Source of the DNA: a bacterium
Lineage (GTDB): Bacteria > Desulfobacterota > Binatia > UBA12015
Assembly: GCA_029976905.1 (NCBI GenBank)
Contig: JAPOLW010000038.1
Location: 1-14,239, forward strand
Length of the DNA: 14,239 nt
Reading direction: 5' to 3'
This document shows, in pieces, positions 1 to 6,694 of this stretch (position 1 is its first letter; each line of letters opens with the position of its first letter). The translations under genes were made by a program, and so were the position numbers. The notes under the pieces are model-generated. The model was not told where the DNA came from. It did no database searches and worked only from the letters and a program-made list of their open reading frames with translations.

Positions 1-771
1 GCCTGGCTCTCCAACCGCGCACACCTCCTCGTCCAGGGACCGCCCGATAAACTGCCCGCCTTCATCGGATTCATCGAGCGGGAGATCAGTCGACGATGGG
101 GCTCCCACATCGATTGGTCCGATCGGATGTGGCGACGCTACGAGTCCACCGCCCTGGTGGGCACCGAAAGCGAACTCCGTGCATTCGCCTACGTGCTCGC
201 CCAGGGGACCAAGGAGAATCTCGTCTCGAGCCCCCTGCACTGGCCCGGCGTCCACTGCGCCGTCGATCTGGTGAAGGGCCGACCACGCCGGGGCATATGG
301 TTCGACGGCACAGGGTATGGACGTGCGGTACAGGCCCAGCATGCGGCGGCGCGGCCAAAGGCGGTGAAGAAATCCGACTTCGCCCGCAGGTACGAGATCG
401 TCCTTGCCCGACTTCCAGGCCTACGAGCGCTGAGCGAGAAGGAGTTTCGTGCCTACGTCACCGATCTCGTGGGAGAGATCGTGGAAACGGCTAGGGCGGA
501 GCGCAAGGCTGGACGAGCAAAGGTCGTTGGGCGAAGGCGAGTCCGCGAGACACCGCGGGAGACGCGGCGCGCGCTACCGCCGCAACCGTGGTTCGAGAAG
601 CGACGCCGCATGATCGTGTGGGCGAAGATGGCTAAGGCGACGCTGGAGTACCTGCATCGGTCCCGGGCGTTCCAGCGAGCGTTCCGGGAGGCGTCACGGC
701 GCTTCTGCGGAGGAGAGACCGGGGTGACGTTCCCGCCGTGGGCGTTTCGGCCCTCAGTGTTTGCGGGCTGA
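1..771 (+). CDS. REP-associated (Y1/HUH) transposase-like protein, 5' truncated by window edge
   Basis: Frame 1 is open from the first base to the stop at 769-771, giving 256 residues with the N-terminus outside the window. The layout follows Y1 transposases of the RAYT type: a strand with N5-R6-A7-H8-L-L-V, where family members usually read N-H-x-H-L-L; a W-R-R-Y-E-S segment at residues 44-49; and a helix with Y64 (A-F-A-Y-V) in the place of the catalytic tyrosine. The C-terminal tail (A-F-R-E-A-S near residue 220, then F-P-P near 245) resembles tails I recall from delta-proteobacterial members. RAYTs nick single-stranded DNA through an HUH metal site and a tyrosine, and act on REP palindromes. 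Here the first His of the HUH pair is Arg, so strand cleavage may be lost; the protein may be a decaying copy or a domesticated DNA-binding one. The middle (residues 150-200) is strongly basic. An ATG at 127 exists, but the motifs upstream of it argue for the longer frame. Confidence 0.65.
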   Translation, partial: AWLSNRAHLLVQGPPDKLPAFIGFIEREISRRWGSHIDWSDRMWRRYESTALVGTESELRAFAYVLAQGTKENLVSSPLHWPGVHCAVDLVKGRPRRGIWFDGTGYGRAVQAQHAAARPKAVKKSDFARRYEIVLARLPGLRALSEKEFRAYVTDLVGEIVETARAERKAGRAKVVGRRRVRETPRETRRALPPQPWFEKRRRMIVWAKMAKATLEYLHRSRAFQRAFREASRRFCGGETGVTFPPWAFRPSVFAG

Positions 772-783
772 GTTCGCGGAAGT

Positions 784-833
784 GAGAGGCTTGAGTCAGG
801 GTCGGGGTTGAACTGGAGAGGCTCGAGTCAGGG
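784..833. repeat. Two 18-nt direct repeats after the transposase-like gene
   Basis: The 18-nt units at 784-801 and 816-833 match at 17 of 18 positions (one T/C difference) and begin 32 nt apart. Both contain GAGTCAGGG. They lie 13 nt after the stop of the transposase-like gene. They could be part of the element's recognition sequence or its 3' end, but they do not form an obvious REP palindrome. The rest of the 259-nt gap to 1030 holds a small GC hairpin near 911-926, a poorly supported short ORF and a polypyrimidine tract. Confidence 0.45.
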
Positions 834-907
834 GCACGGAGGAGTTGCGCCTAACCGGCGTGAGAGCGTGGCCACATCCATCTTGAGCGCCCACTTCAGG
901 CCTGCCC

Positions 908-1003
908 TCAACGCCTCCGTGGAGCGCTAGCCGAGAACAATGCCTGCCCACCGCGCCGCCAGATCCCGGTGAAACATTTCGTTTCGGTAAGGTTCCTGGT
1001 CAT
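908..1003 (-). CDS. Possible 31-residue small ORF with a strong Shine-Dalgarno
   Basis: On the minus strand an ATG at 1003-1001 is preceded, five A residues upstream, by GGGGGAGG (1016-1009), one of the better ribosome-binding sequences in the window. The frame runs 31 codons to a TGA at 908-910, starting M-T-R-N-L-T-E-T-K-C. It sits just downstream of the AraC-family gene on the same strand. The peptide has no motif I recognise. The purine-rich stretch may be chance, so this is a candidate only. Confidence 0.2.
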   Translation of the reverse strand: MTRNLTETKCFTGIWRRGGQALFSASAPRRR

Positions 1004-1030
1004 TTTTTCCTCCCCCTCTTTCTCCTTTTC

Positions 1031-2029
1031 TTAGTCTTTTTCCGACGCGACACCCGAGCGAAATGCGCTCGGCGACTTCCCGACGACCCGCTTGAACGCC
1101 GCCGAAAAGGAGAACGCGCTCGCGTAGCCAACCTGGTCCGCGATGACCTGGACCGAGTGATCGCTGTCGGCGAGGAGTCGTTTCGCTTCCGCCATCCGGA
1201 TATTCTCGACGACCTGACCGGGCCCGACGCCGTGCTGGCGCCGGACCAGACGATGCAGGGTGGCCCGCGAAACACCCAGGGCCTGGGCGAGATGCTGGGT
1301 CCCCCACGGTTCGTGTGGATGCTCGCGGACGCGGCCCCACAGGCTCGCGAGCGCCACCGTGGCCGCCGTCGGCCGGGGCCCTTCCGCCCGGAGCATCGTC
1401 TCGAGCTGGTTTCGAAGAATCGTCGCATGAAGCTGGAAGGAGTCGGGGCCATCGGGAGCTTGGAGACCGACCGCGCTTCCGAAGCCCATCCGGTCCCGGT
1501 AGCGCGATCGGAGATAGTCCTCCGGCCTCGGTCCCTCCCCACGAGACGTCCTCGTATGCGAGTCGACACCCAGGCCGGCCGGATCCTCCGCCAGCATTCC
1601 CTCCATCGGCGCCCGCAGCCGGGTGAGCCAGGGATCCGAGAAGGCCCGCACGCCGTCGCCTCCCAGGTGCCGCCAGCGTCCGACGTCGGCGATCCGCACC
1701 ATGAGCAGACGCCACCGTGCGGCGCGCGTGAAGTACCGACGGGGGAGACCGGCGGGGGAGAGCACGAGGGTGCCGGGAGACAGAACCCACCTCCGGCCCA
1801 GGACTTCCAGGCTTCCCGTGCCGGCGATGGAGCCCAGGACGAGGTGCGTCTCCGCCACCGTCCCGGGCCAGTCGAAGCCCCGACGGACTTCGCTGATTCC
1901 AGCCAGCCAGACCCCGAGATCGCGAAGGACGAGAGCCCGCGGATCTCGCAGGGGGAGAAGCCAATCGCGGCTGCCCGGTGGCACCCGCAGTCCGACGGGG
2001 GGCATCCCGGATTTCGCCATTGTGGGCAT
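1031..2029 (-). CDS. AraC-family transcriptional regulator
   Basis: With the ATG at 2029 the product is 332 residues. The C-terminal third is a clear AraC/XylS double helix-turn-helix: helix set one at about 244-264 (H-L-A-Q-A-L-G-V-S-R-A-T-L-H-R) and set two at about 292-313 (V-Q-V-I-A-D-Q-V-G-Y then F-S-F-S-A-A-F-K-R), followed by the usual G-K-S-P-S-A-F-R. The N-terminal 220 residues are a less conserved ligand-binding region with a cupin-like stretch at about 60-110, typical of regulators that sense a small molecule. The frame extends to 2068 (345 aa), but the first 13 residues look non-family and run into the divergent promoter region; another ATG lies at 2020. It is divergent from the selenoprotein operon with about 80 nt between starts, so it most likely controls that operon and its ligand may be the operon's substrate. 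Confidence 0.85.
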   Translation of the reverse strand: MPTMAKSGMPPVGLRVPPGSRDWLLPLRDPRALVLRDLGVWLAGISEVRRGFDWPGTVAETHLVLGSIAGTGSLEVLGRRWVLSPGTLVLSPAGLPRRYFTRAARWRLLMVRIADVGRWRHLGGDGVRAFSDPWLTRLRAPMEGMLAEDPAGLGVDSHTRTSRGEGPRPEDYLRSRYRDRMGFGSAVGLQAPDGPDSFQLHATILRNQLETMLRAEGPRPTAATVALASLWGRVREHPHEPWGTQHLAQALGVSRATLHRLVRRQHGVGPGQVVENIRMAEAKRLLADSDHSVQVIADQVGYASAFSFSAAFKRVVGKSPSAFRSGVASEKD

Positions 2030-2067
2030 CTTGACACAAATCCGTATCCCAAAGCGACATCGACGCA

Positions 2068-2097
2068 TTCACAACCATCCCCAACGACGGGCATACT
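2068..2097 (+). promoter_or_regulatory. Putative promoter of the selenoprotein operon
   Basis: In the divergent gap, TTCACA at 2068-2073 (5/6 to TTGACA) is followed after 18 nt by CATACT at 2092-2097 (4/6 to TATAAT). This would start transcription only about 6 nt before the ATG at 2110. That fits the lack of any Shine-Dalgarno there and suggests a nearly leaderless mRNA. A second perfect TTGACA lies at 2031-2036 but has no good -10 partner. No clear AraC-type direct repeat was found. These are sequence matches only. Confidence 0.3.
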
Positions 2098-2109
2098 TCT
2101 CTCCCAATC

Positions 2110-3366
2110 ATGGTCCGTCTCGCCGAACTCCCCGACGTCGAGCGCGAGCATCTGCTCGCCAAGGCGTGTGCCCCCTTCGACTCGAGACCGTGGACCGAAG
2201 GCCCTCCCCTCGCCGAGCGTCGCGTGGCGCTGGTCACGACCGCAGGGTTGCACCGCGTGGAGGACCGCGTCTTTTCGATGATCGATCTGAGCTACCGCGT
2301 GATCCCCGGCGACATCCACGCCGATGAGTTGGCCATGTCGCATTCGTCGGTCCATTTCGACCGCTCGGGCTTCCGCGAGGACGTAAACCTGGTCTTTCCG
2401 ATCGACCGATTACGCGAGCTCCAGCAGGAAGGCGTGGTCGGCTCGGTCGCGCAATTCCACTACTCGCTGATGGGCGCGGGCTGGCTTCCCCATCAAATCG
2501 AACCGACCATCGCGGAACTCGCCCACCTGCTGCGAAAGGATGAGGTCGATGCGGTCTGCCTCGTCCCCGTCTGACCGAACTGTACCCGCGCCGTCGGCGC
2601 GGCCAGTCATTACCTCGAGTCCGCTGGCCTGGCGACCACCGGGATCAGTCTGGTTCGGGAGCATACCGCACAGATGCAACTGCCTCGCTTCCTGTGGGTT
2701 CCCTTCGAGTTGGGACGACCCTTCGGTGCGCCCAACGAGCCCGCCTTTCAGAGACGCGTGCTGCGACGTGCACTGGAATTGCTCGAACGGTCCGACGGTC
2801 CGGTCGTGCTCGAGGACTTTCCGGAAGACGCACCCCAGACCCACCCGTCCGACGAGGACGCCCCGCCCTGGTCGTGCCCGGTCACCTTCTCTGCCCCGAC
2901 GGAAGAAAGGTCCGAACTCGTGTCTGCGACACTCGACGAGATGGCACGGCTCGAGCCCTGGCACGAAATCCACATCCACGCGCGCGGGGGAAGCGGCGCC
3001 GCGGTCAGCGGTCTCGAAAGACGGGACATCGTGGCCCGCCTCGGCGACCTCGCTGCGGGGGTTCAGGAGCCCGGGGGGGAGAATGATCTGCCTCTGGCCG
3101 AATGGGTGCGTTTGGGCTGCGACGATCTACGGAACTGGTACGTCGACGCGGCGCAGGGGCAACCCGGCCGTGCCTCCACGAGCGAGCTTCGCGACTGGTT
3201 CTGGCGGCAAACGGCGGCCGCGCGACTCATCGCCGCCGCAGCAAGAACGATGATCGATCACCCGGATCCGTTCGCGAAGATACTCGCACTTCGCGCAATG
3301 GTTCCTCGCGAGTATCTCGACGAACTCGCTCCGGAGATCGGCATGCCATCCGGGAGAACGCAATGA
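2110..3366 (+). CDS. GrdB-like selenoprotein (glycine/sarcosine/betaine reductase selenoprotein B family), Sec at TGA 2572-2574
   Basis: One reading frame of 418 residues if the in-frame TGA is read as selenocysteine (residue 155). The N-terminal half has features I associate with the GrdB-like family: an M-V-R-L-A start, P-P-L-A-E-R-R-V-A-L-V-T-T-A-G-L-H, then F-P-I-D-R-L-R-E-L and V-G-S-V-A-Q-F-H-Y-S. It reaches V-D-A-V-C-L-V-P-V and then the TGA. The frame continues without a break as P-N-C-T-R-A-V-G and on to 3366, giving a U155-x-x-C158 redox pair just after a beta strand, where selenoprotein B-type reductases carry Sec. A SECIS-like hairpin follows at the right distance. GrdB proteins attack a C-N bond of a small amine, forming a Sec adduct; the substrate here is unknown. 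The C-terminal ~130 residues show nothing I recognise. The ATG at 2110 is the only ATG in frame after a stop at 2032, and it has no Shine-Dalgarno. The stop overlaps the next start (ATGA). A naive caller would report two genes, ending at 2574 and starting at 2674. Confidence 0.85.
2572..2574 (+). other. In-frame UGA read as selenocysteine (recoding site)
   Basis: TGA at 2572-2574 lies between V-C-L-V-P-V and P-N-C-T. Both flanks are in the same frame and the downstream frame has no further stop until 3364-3366. The resulting UxxC motif and the family placement favour Sec insertion over termination. Confidence 0.85.
2586..2602 (+). promoter_or_regulatory. bacterial SECIS-like hairpin
   Basis: Eleven nucleotides after the UGA (2575-2585), CCGCGCC (2586-2592) pairs perfectly with GGCGCGG (2596-2602) around a GUC loop (2593-2595). 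Bacterial SECIS elements lie inside the coding region directly after UGA, and SelB reads a short stem whose apical loop has a G, often GU, at its start. In E. coli fdhF the minimal stem also starts 11 nt after UGA. The three-base loop is small; opening the top pair gives a five-base loop. The codons here (R-A-V-G-A) must serve both protein and RNA. Confidence 0.75.
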
Positions 3367-4409
3367 ACCCCTCTACGACGACCGAGGACATCGTACGCTC
3401 GCCCATCACCGGACCCGGCGCCTGGAGAGGCAAGGATCTCGCCCGGGGAAACGAGTGGCTCGTTCCCTTGAACGACGATCACCGTCGCGAACTGACCGAC
3501 GTCGTGGCGCGAGCGCGAGCGGAGGGCATCGGACTCGAAGCGATCGGGAGGGGAACCCTCCCGCTGCCGATCTGCACGCCCCTGATTCGCGACATCGAGC
3601 GCCAGATCGAGGACGGAATCGGGCTCGTCGTGCTGCGCGGGGTCGATCTCGAAGGCGTCTCCGCCGAGGAGGCCGGCCTCATGTTCTTCGCGCTCGGTCG
3701 CGCCATGGGGCGGCCCATTCGACAGAATGCGCAGGGGCATCTCCTCGGACACATCCGCGACACCGGACGGAACATTCTGGAGGACCCTAGCGTTCGAGCG
3801 TATCAGACGAGAATCGGGCTCCCGTTCCACACCGACACGTCGACGGATCTTCTCGGTCTCTTCTGCTTCAAGAAGGCGAAGTCCGGGGGCAAGAGTTTTC
3901 TGGCGCCCCTCCTCACCATCTACAACGAACTCCTGCGCGAGGCACCCGAACTCATCGAGACGCTCTACGAGCCCTTCCACTACGATTGCCGCGACGAGCA
4001 GCACCCTGACGGCAAGCCGTTCTACACCCGCACCGCGGCCAGCGTCTGCGAGGGGAAGCTCTCGCTGCGGCACAACTCTGGCTATGCGAAGAGCGCAGAG
4101 CGCCACGAGAGCTGTCCACGGCTGACCGAAGAGCAGATCCGCGTCATGCAGCGGATCGACGAACTCTCGTTCGATGAAGAGATCCACTTCGCCTTGCAAC
4201 TCGAAGAGGGCGACATGCTCTTCGTAAATAATTATCAGGTCATGCACGCCCGCAGTGAGTTCGAGGATCACGAGGATCCTGCCCTGCGCCGTCACCTGAT
4301 GCGTCTATGGCTCCACCTCTACGAAGGCCGGACCCTGGCTCCCTCGTTCGACAATCGAGGCGGCATCGTCACCACCGATGCGAAGGCGAACGACGGGCTC
4401 CGCGAATGA
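3363..4409 (+). CDS. TauD/TfdA-family Fe(II)/2-oxoglutarate dioxygenase
   Basis: A 348-residue protein of the taurine/2,4-D dioxygenase fold. It couples oxidative decarboxylation of 2-oxoglutarate to hydroxylation of a substrate, often followed by release of a heteroatom group. The metal triad is visible: H156-T-D158 in P-F-H-T-D-T-S-T-D, and H295 in Y-Q-V-M-H-A-R. The Arg that binds the 2OG carboxylate is R310 or R314 in R-R-H-L-M-R-L-W. The frame is open upstream to 3102, but that part is antisense-like shadow of the selenoprotein C-terminus. I chose the ATG at 3363 because it overlaps the selenoprotein stop (ATGA) and has GGGAG at 3352-3356, six nt upstream. Translational coupling places it in the same pathway as the selenoprotein. 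The substrate is unknown; trimethylamine- or betaine-like compounds are one guess because both families handle such molecules. Confidence 0.85.
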   Translation: MNPSTTTEDIVRSPITGPGAWRGKDLARGNEWLVPLNDDHRRELTDVVARARAEGIGLEAIGRGTLPLPICTPLIRDIERQIEDGIGLVVLRGVDLEGVSAEEAGLMFFALGRAMGRPIRQNAQGHLLGHIRDTGRNILEDPSVRAYQTRIGLPFHTDTSTDLLGLFCFKKAKSGGKSFLAPLLTIYNELLREAPELIETLYEPFHYDCRDEQHPDGKPFYTRTAASVCEGKLSLRHNSGYAKSAERHESCPRLTEEQIRVMQRIDELSFDEEIHFALQLEEGDMLFVNNYQVMHARSEFEDHEDPALRRHLMRLWLHLYEGRTLAPSFDNRGGIVTTDAKANDGLRE

Positions 4410-5118
4410 AGGGCGCCGGCCGGGACGCGGGTTGGTCCTGGCCGGAATCCTCGCGGTCACGGTCGCTCTCTACGTCGTGGGTTCGGACGTCCGCCAGGAC
4501 CTGGGCATCGAATTCTCCGTCGAGGGTCTCGAGACTCTGCGAATGCGGATCCTCGGGCTGGGGTGGCAGGGGCCGCTCGTCTTCGTCCTCCTGGTCACCT
4601 TCCGCGGCTTTCTCCTGATCCCGTCCCACATTCCACTGATCCTCGGAGGAATCGTATTCGGCGCTCTGGCCGGCACGTCGTGGGGAGCCCTCGGGCTACT
4701 CCTCTCGGCGCTGCTTCAGTTCGGAGCGGCGCGAATCCTGGGGGACGACTGGGTGCAACCGCGCCTGGGCGCCGACGGTCGCGCCATCGAAGAGCGGATC
4801 CGGCGATTCGGCCCCGGCCCGGTATGGCTGCTGACCGCCCACCCTCTGGGCCCACAAACGCCAATCAACCTGGGAGCGGGACTCGTTGCCATGGATCTCT
4901 GGAAATTTGCCCTGGCCGTGGCGCTCGCGGCGCCCCTGCGTGCGGGCGTCTACGCCATGCTCGGTACGTCGGCCGTGCGCTGGAATGCCTCCACCTCGAT
5001 CGGGCTCGCGGTGGCCTTCGGCATCATCGCACTTCTCCCGCTCGCAAGCCCCACCCTGCGCCATCGCCTGTGGGGCGCCCCGGCCGTCCGCCCGGATTCG
5101 AAGGAGCCAACGGAATGA
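4378..5118 (+). CDS. VTT/DedA (TVP38/TMEM64-like) integral membrane protein
   Basis: A 246-residue membrane protein with hydrophobic segments at about 19-35, 62-83, 85-112, 165-199 and 207-224. The VTT-domain signature is present: F-R-G-F-L-L-I-P at 75-82, G-G-I-V-F-G-A-L-A-G at 90-99, then Q-F-G-A-A-R near 114-119. The later block H-P-L-G-P-Q-T-P-I-N-L-G-A-G at 155-168 matches the second re-entrant region of the family. VTT/DedA proteins move or flip lipids or small solutes across the inner membrane, and many are broadly annotated. The ATG at 4378 overlaps the dioxygenase end by 32 nt and lacks a good Shine-Dalgarno; TTG at 4432 is an alternative but would clip the first helix. Its presence in the operon suggests transport or membrane handling of the substrate. 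Confidence 0.8.
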   Translation: MRRRTTGSANEGRRPGRGLVLAGILAVTVALYVVGSDVRQDLGIEFSVEGLETLRMRILGLGWQGPLVFVLLVTFRGFLLIPSHIPLILGGIVFGALAGTSWGALGLLLSALLQFGAARILGDDWVQPRLGADGRAIEERIRRFGPGPVWLLTAHPLGPQTPINLGAGLVAMDLWKFALAVALAAPLRAGVYAMLGTSAVRWNASTSIGLAVAFGIIALLPLASPTLRHRLWGAPAVRPDSKEPTE

Positions 5119-6371
5119 GACGCGCTCTTCGTTGGCTCGTCGGCGGGCCTCTTCTTCTCCTCACCCTCGGCGCGACCTTCGTCCTCTGGATTGCGCAGCC
5201 GTGGGCAGAATACCGGGGCATGCAGACGTGGCCGGCAGGTTCGGCGATCCAGGTCTTCGGAGGCGACGAAAACCGCGAGGCGCTGGCCGAGATCTTTCGA
5301 AACTGGGAGAAAAGCCCTCCCTTCAGCCGACTCGAGGCAGCCCCGGAGCCACACACCTTCCCCCGCGCGCTCCGCCCCCTCGACGTCCAGTACGAATTGG
5401 ACGGGACGACCTACCCTCTGGAGCACTACCTCGCGGCCGCCCGCGTACAGGGGCTTCTGGTGATGAAGGACGGCAAGGTCGTCTTCGAGATCTATCCGCT
5501 CGGGACCGGGCCGGAGGATCGATACCACCTCTGGTCGGCCTCGAAGAGCTTCACCGGAACCCTCATCGGAAGGGCGCTCTTCGAGGGGCGGATCGAGAGT
5601 CTCGACGACCGGGTCGACAAATACGCACCGCAGTTCGTCGGAACCGCCTACGGCGAGGCCTCGATACGCGACGTGATGCGCATGTCGTCGGGGGTCGACT
5701 TCTTCCACCACGAGGGCTTTCCGGAACGAAACTGGATGTACCTACGGATCTTCCGCTTGCAGGAAAACCTGGACGATTTCGCCGCCGGGCTCGGACGCCG
5801 CGTTCCCCCGGGCACCGACTTCAACTACCTCGCGCCCGACACCCACGTGCTCTCTGCCGTTTTGCGCGGGGTGTACGGAAAACGCTTCGTCGACATCGTG
5901 CAGGAAAAACTCTGGGACCCCGTCGGCTTTGCGGGTGACGCGATCTGGTCGCAGAACGTCCCGGGCGAAGACGGCGTCGCCTTTGGTCACTGCTGCCTCG
6001 CGACGCGCCTCATCGACTTCGCGCACCTCGGCGAACTCTACCACCGCGATGGGGTCTGGGAGGGGCGACGGCTCCTTCCCGAAGGCTGGGCCAGACGCGC
6101 CGGAAGTCCCGGCGCGCCCTTCCAGGAGCCCAACGAAAACCCTGACGCGCCATACCCCTACGCGGGCTACGCCATGCAGTTCTGGGTCCCTCCGAACGCC
6201 AACGGCGAGTTCTACGCGGCCGGGGCGTTCGGGCAATACCTCTGGATCGACCTCCCGCGCGGAGTGTCCGTGGCGCAATTCGCCTCGCAGCTTCCGGGGG
6301 ATACCGATCCCCGCGAGAGGAACGCCGTCTTCCGTGCCCTGGTCGACGCGGTCGACGACGAGGACCGGTGA
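5115..6371 (+). CDS. Membrane-anchored serine hydrolase, beta-lactamase class C / PF00144 family
   Basis: 418 residues from the ATG at 5115, which overlaps the VTT gene stop (ATGA) and has AAGGAG at 5101-5106, 8 nt upstream. The open frame runs back to 4563, but that part is shadow of the VTT gene. Residues about 4-26 form a single N-terminal membrane segment, so the catalytic domain is probably periplasmic. The nucleophile motif is S141-A-S-K144 (SxxK). The tyrosine motif is at Y238 in F-N-Y-L-A-P-D-T, close to the Y-x-S/A-x-D-T form seen in 6-aminohexanoate-dimer hydrolase and related esterases. The third motif, usually KTG or HxG, is G-A-F-G-Q-Y-L-W-I-D in this branch. The family hydrolyses amides, esters or peptides rather than acting mainly in antibiotic resistance. 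It may process the operon's substrate outside the cytoplasm. Confidence 0.85.
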   Translation: MRRALRWLVGGPLLLLTLGATFVLWIAQPWAEYRGMQTWPAGSAIQVFGGDENREALAEIFRNWEKSPPFSRLEAAPEPHTFPRALRPLDVQYELDGTTYPLEHYLAAARVQGLLVMKDGKVVFEIYPLGTGPEDRYHLWSASKSFTGTLIGRALFEGRIESLDDRVDKYAPQFVGTAYGEASIRDVMRMSSGVDFFHHEGFPERNWMYLRIFRLQENLDDFAAGLGRRVPPGTDFNYLAPDTHVLSAVLRGVYGKRFVDIVQEKLWDPVGFAGDAIWSQNVPGEDGVAFGHCCLATRLIDFAHLGELYHRDGVWEGRRLLPEGWARRAGSPGAPFQEPNENPDAPYPYAGYAMQFWVPPNANGEFYAAGAFGQYLWIDLPRGVSVAQFASQLPGDTDPRERNAVFRALVDAVDDEDR

Positions 6372-6416
6372 GGATCAGGAACGCCGGGCGTGGCCCGGGA
6401 CCGGGCTCCGCGCGAG

Positions 6417-6523
6417 GTTGCCCCGGTCGTGCAAGAGCCTGCTCACGAACCCGGCAGTTGATGATCTCTTCCGGTTTCGAGCCAGACGTTGCCCCGGTCG
6501 TGCAAGAGCCTGCTCACGAACCC
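6417..6523. repeat. Perfect 36-nt direct repeat, two copies, 35-nt spacer
   Basis: Copies at 6417-6452 and 6488-6523 are identical over 36 nt and are separated by 6453-6487 (35 nt). Flanks differ, so the boundaries are sharp. Each unit starts GTTGCCCC and ends GAACCC, and holds an internal stem: TCGTGCA pairs with TGC-(TC)-ACGA around AGAGCC. The sizes match a one-spacer CRISPR unit, but there are no cas genes and no third copy at the same period on either side. A dispersed repeat is at least as likely. Confidence 0.75.
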
Positions 6524-6680
6524 GTTCGACCGCCTGGCTCGTCCGTGGCGGGTCTCCTTCCCGATGCCACTCGCACGTCCAACGCCCCAGCCGATCGGCA
6601 CCCGAAGCCACTGCGGACCTTCTCGTCTGCGGACCCCTTGCCTTGATCCCCTTCGTCGTCGGTTACAGTATCCCTCTGGG

Positions 6681-6687
6681 AAGGAGG
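6681..6687 (+). promoter_or_regulatory. Shine-Dalgarno that fixes the P450 GTG start
   Basis: AAGGAGG at 6681-6687 lies 7 nt before GTG at 6695. It is the best ribosome site on the plus strand of this window and supports a non-ATG start. Confidence 0.75.
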
Positions 6688-6694
6688 AGACGTC

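Larger units (their letters stand above)
6372..6694. other. Gene-free stretch between the hydrolase and P450
   Basis: No convincing gene. A short GC stem (GCCCG at 6393-6397 with CGGGC at 6402-6406) lies just after the hydrolase stop and could end the operon, without a T tract. Two copies of a 36-nt repeat follow (separate entry). Near 6643 a TTGATC is followed by TACAGT at 6664-6669 (15 nt apart, short spacing), a weak possible promoter for the P450. Confidence 0.6.

Noticed and set aside
3102..3362. An 87-codon N-terminal extension of the dioxygenase
   Set aside because: It overlaps the selenoprotein C-terminus in another frame, is Arg-rich, and the ATGA start at 3363 has a good Shine-Dalgarno.
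2674..3366. A separate 230-residue gene starting at 2674
   Set aside because: It is the in-frame continuation of the selenoprotein after the UGA and has no good ribosome site of its own.
4563..5114. A 184-codon N-terminal extension of the serine hydrolase
   Set aside because: It overlaps the VTT membrane gene and is Pro/Arg/Gly-rich shadow; the ATG at 5115 is followed by a membrane segment and preceded by AAGGAG.
6417..6523. Calling the 36/35 repeat a CRISPR array
   Set aside because: There are only two repeats, no third copy at the 71-nt period on either side and no cas gene in the window, so it is listed as a repeat only.
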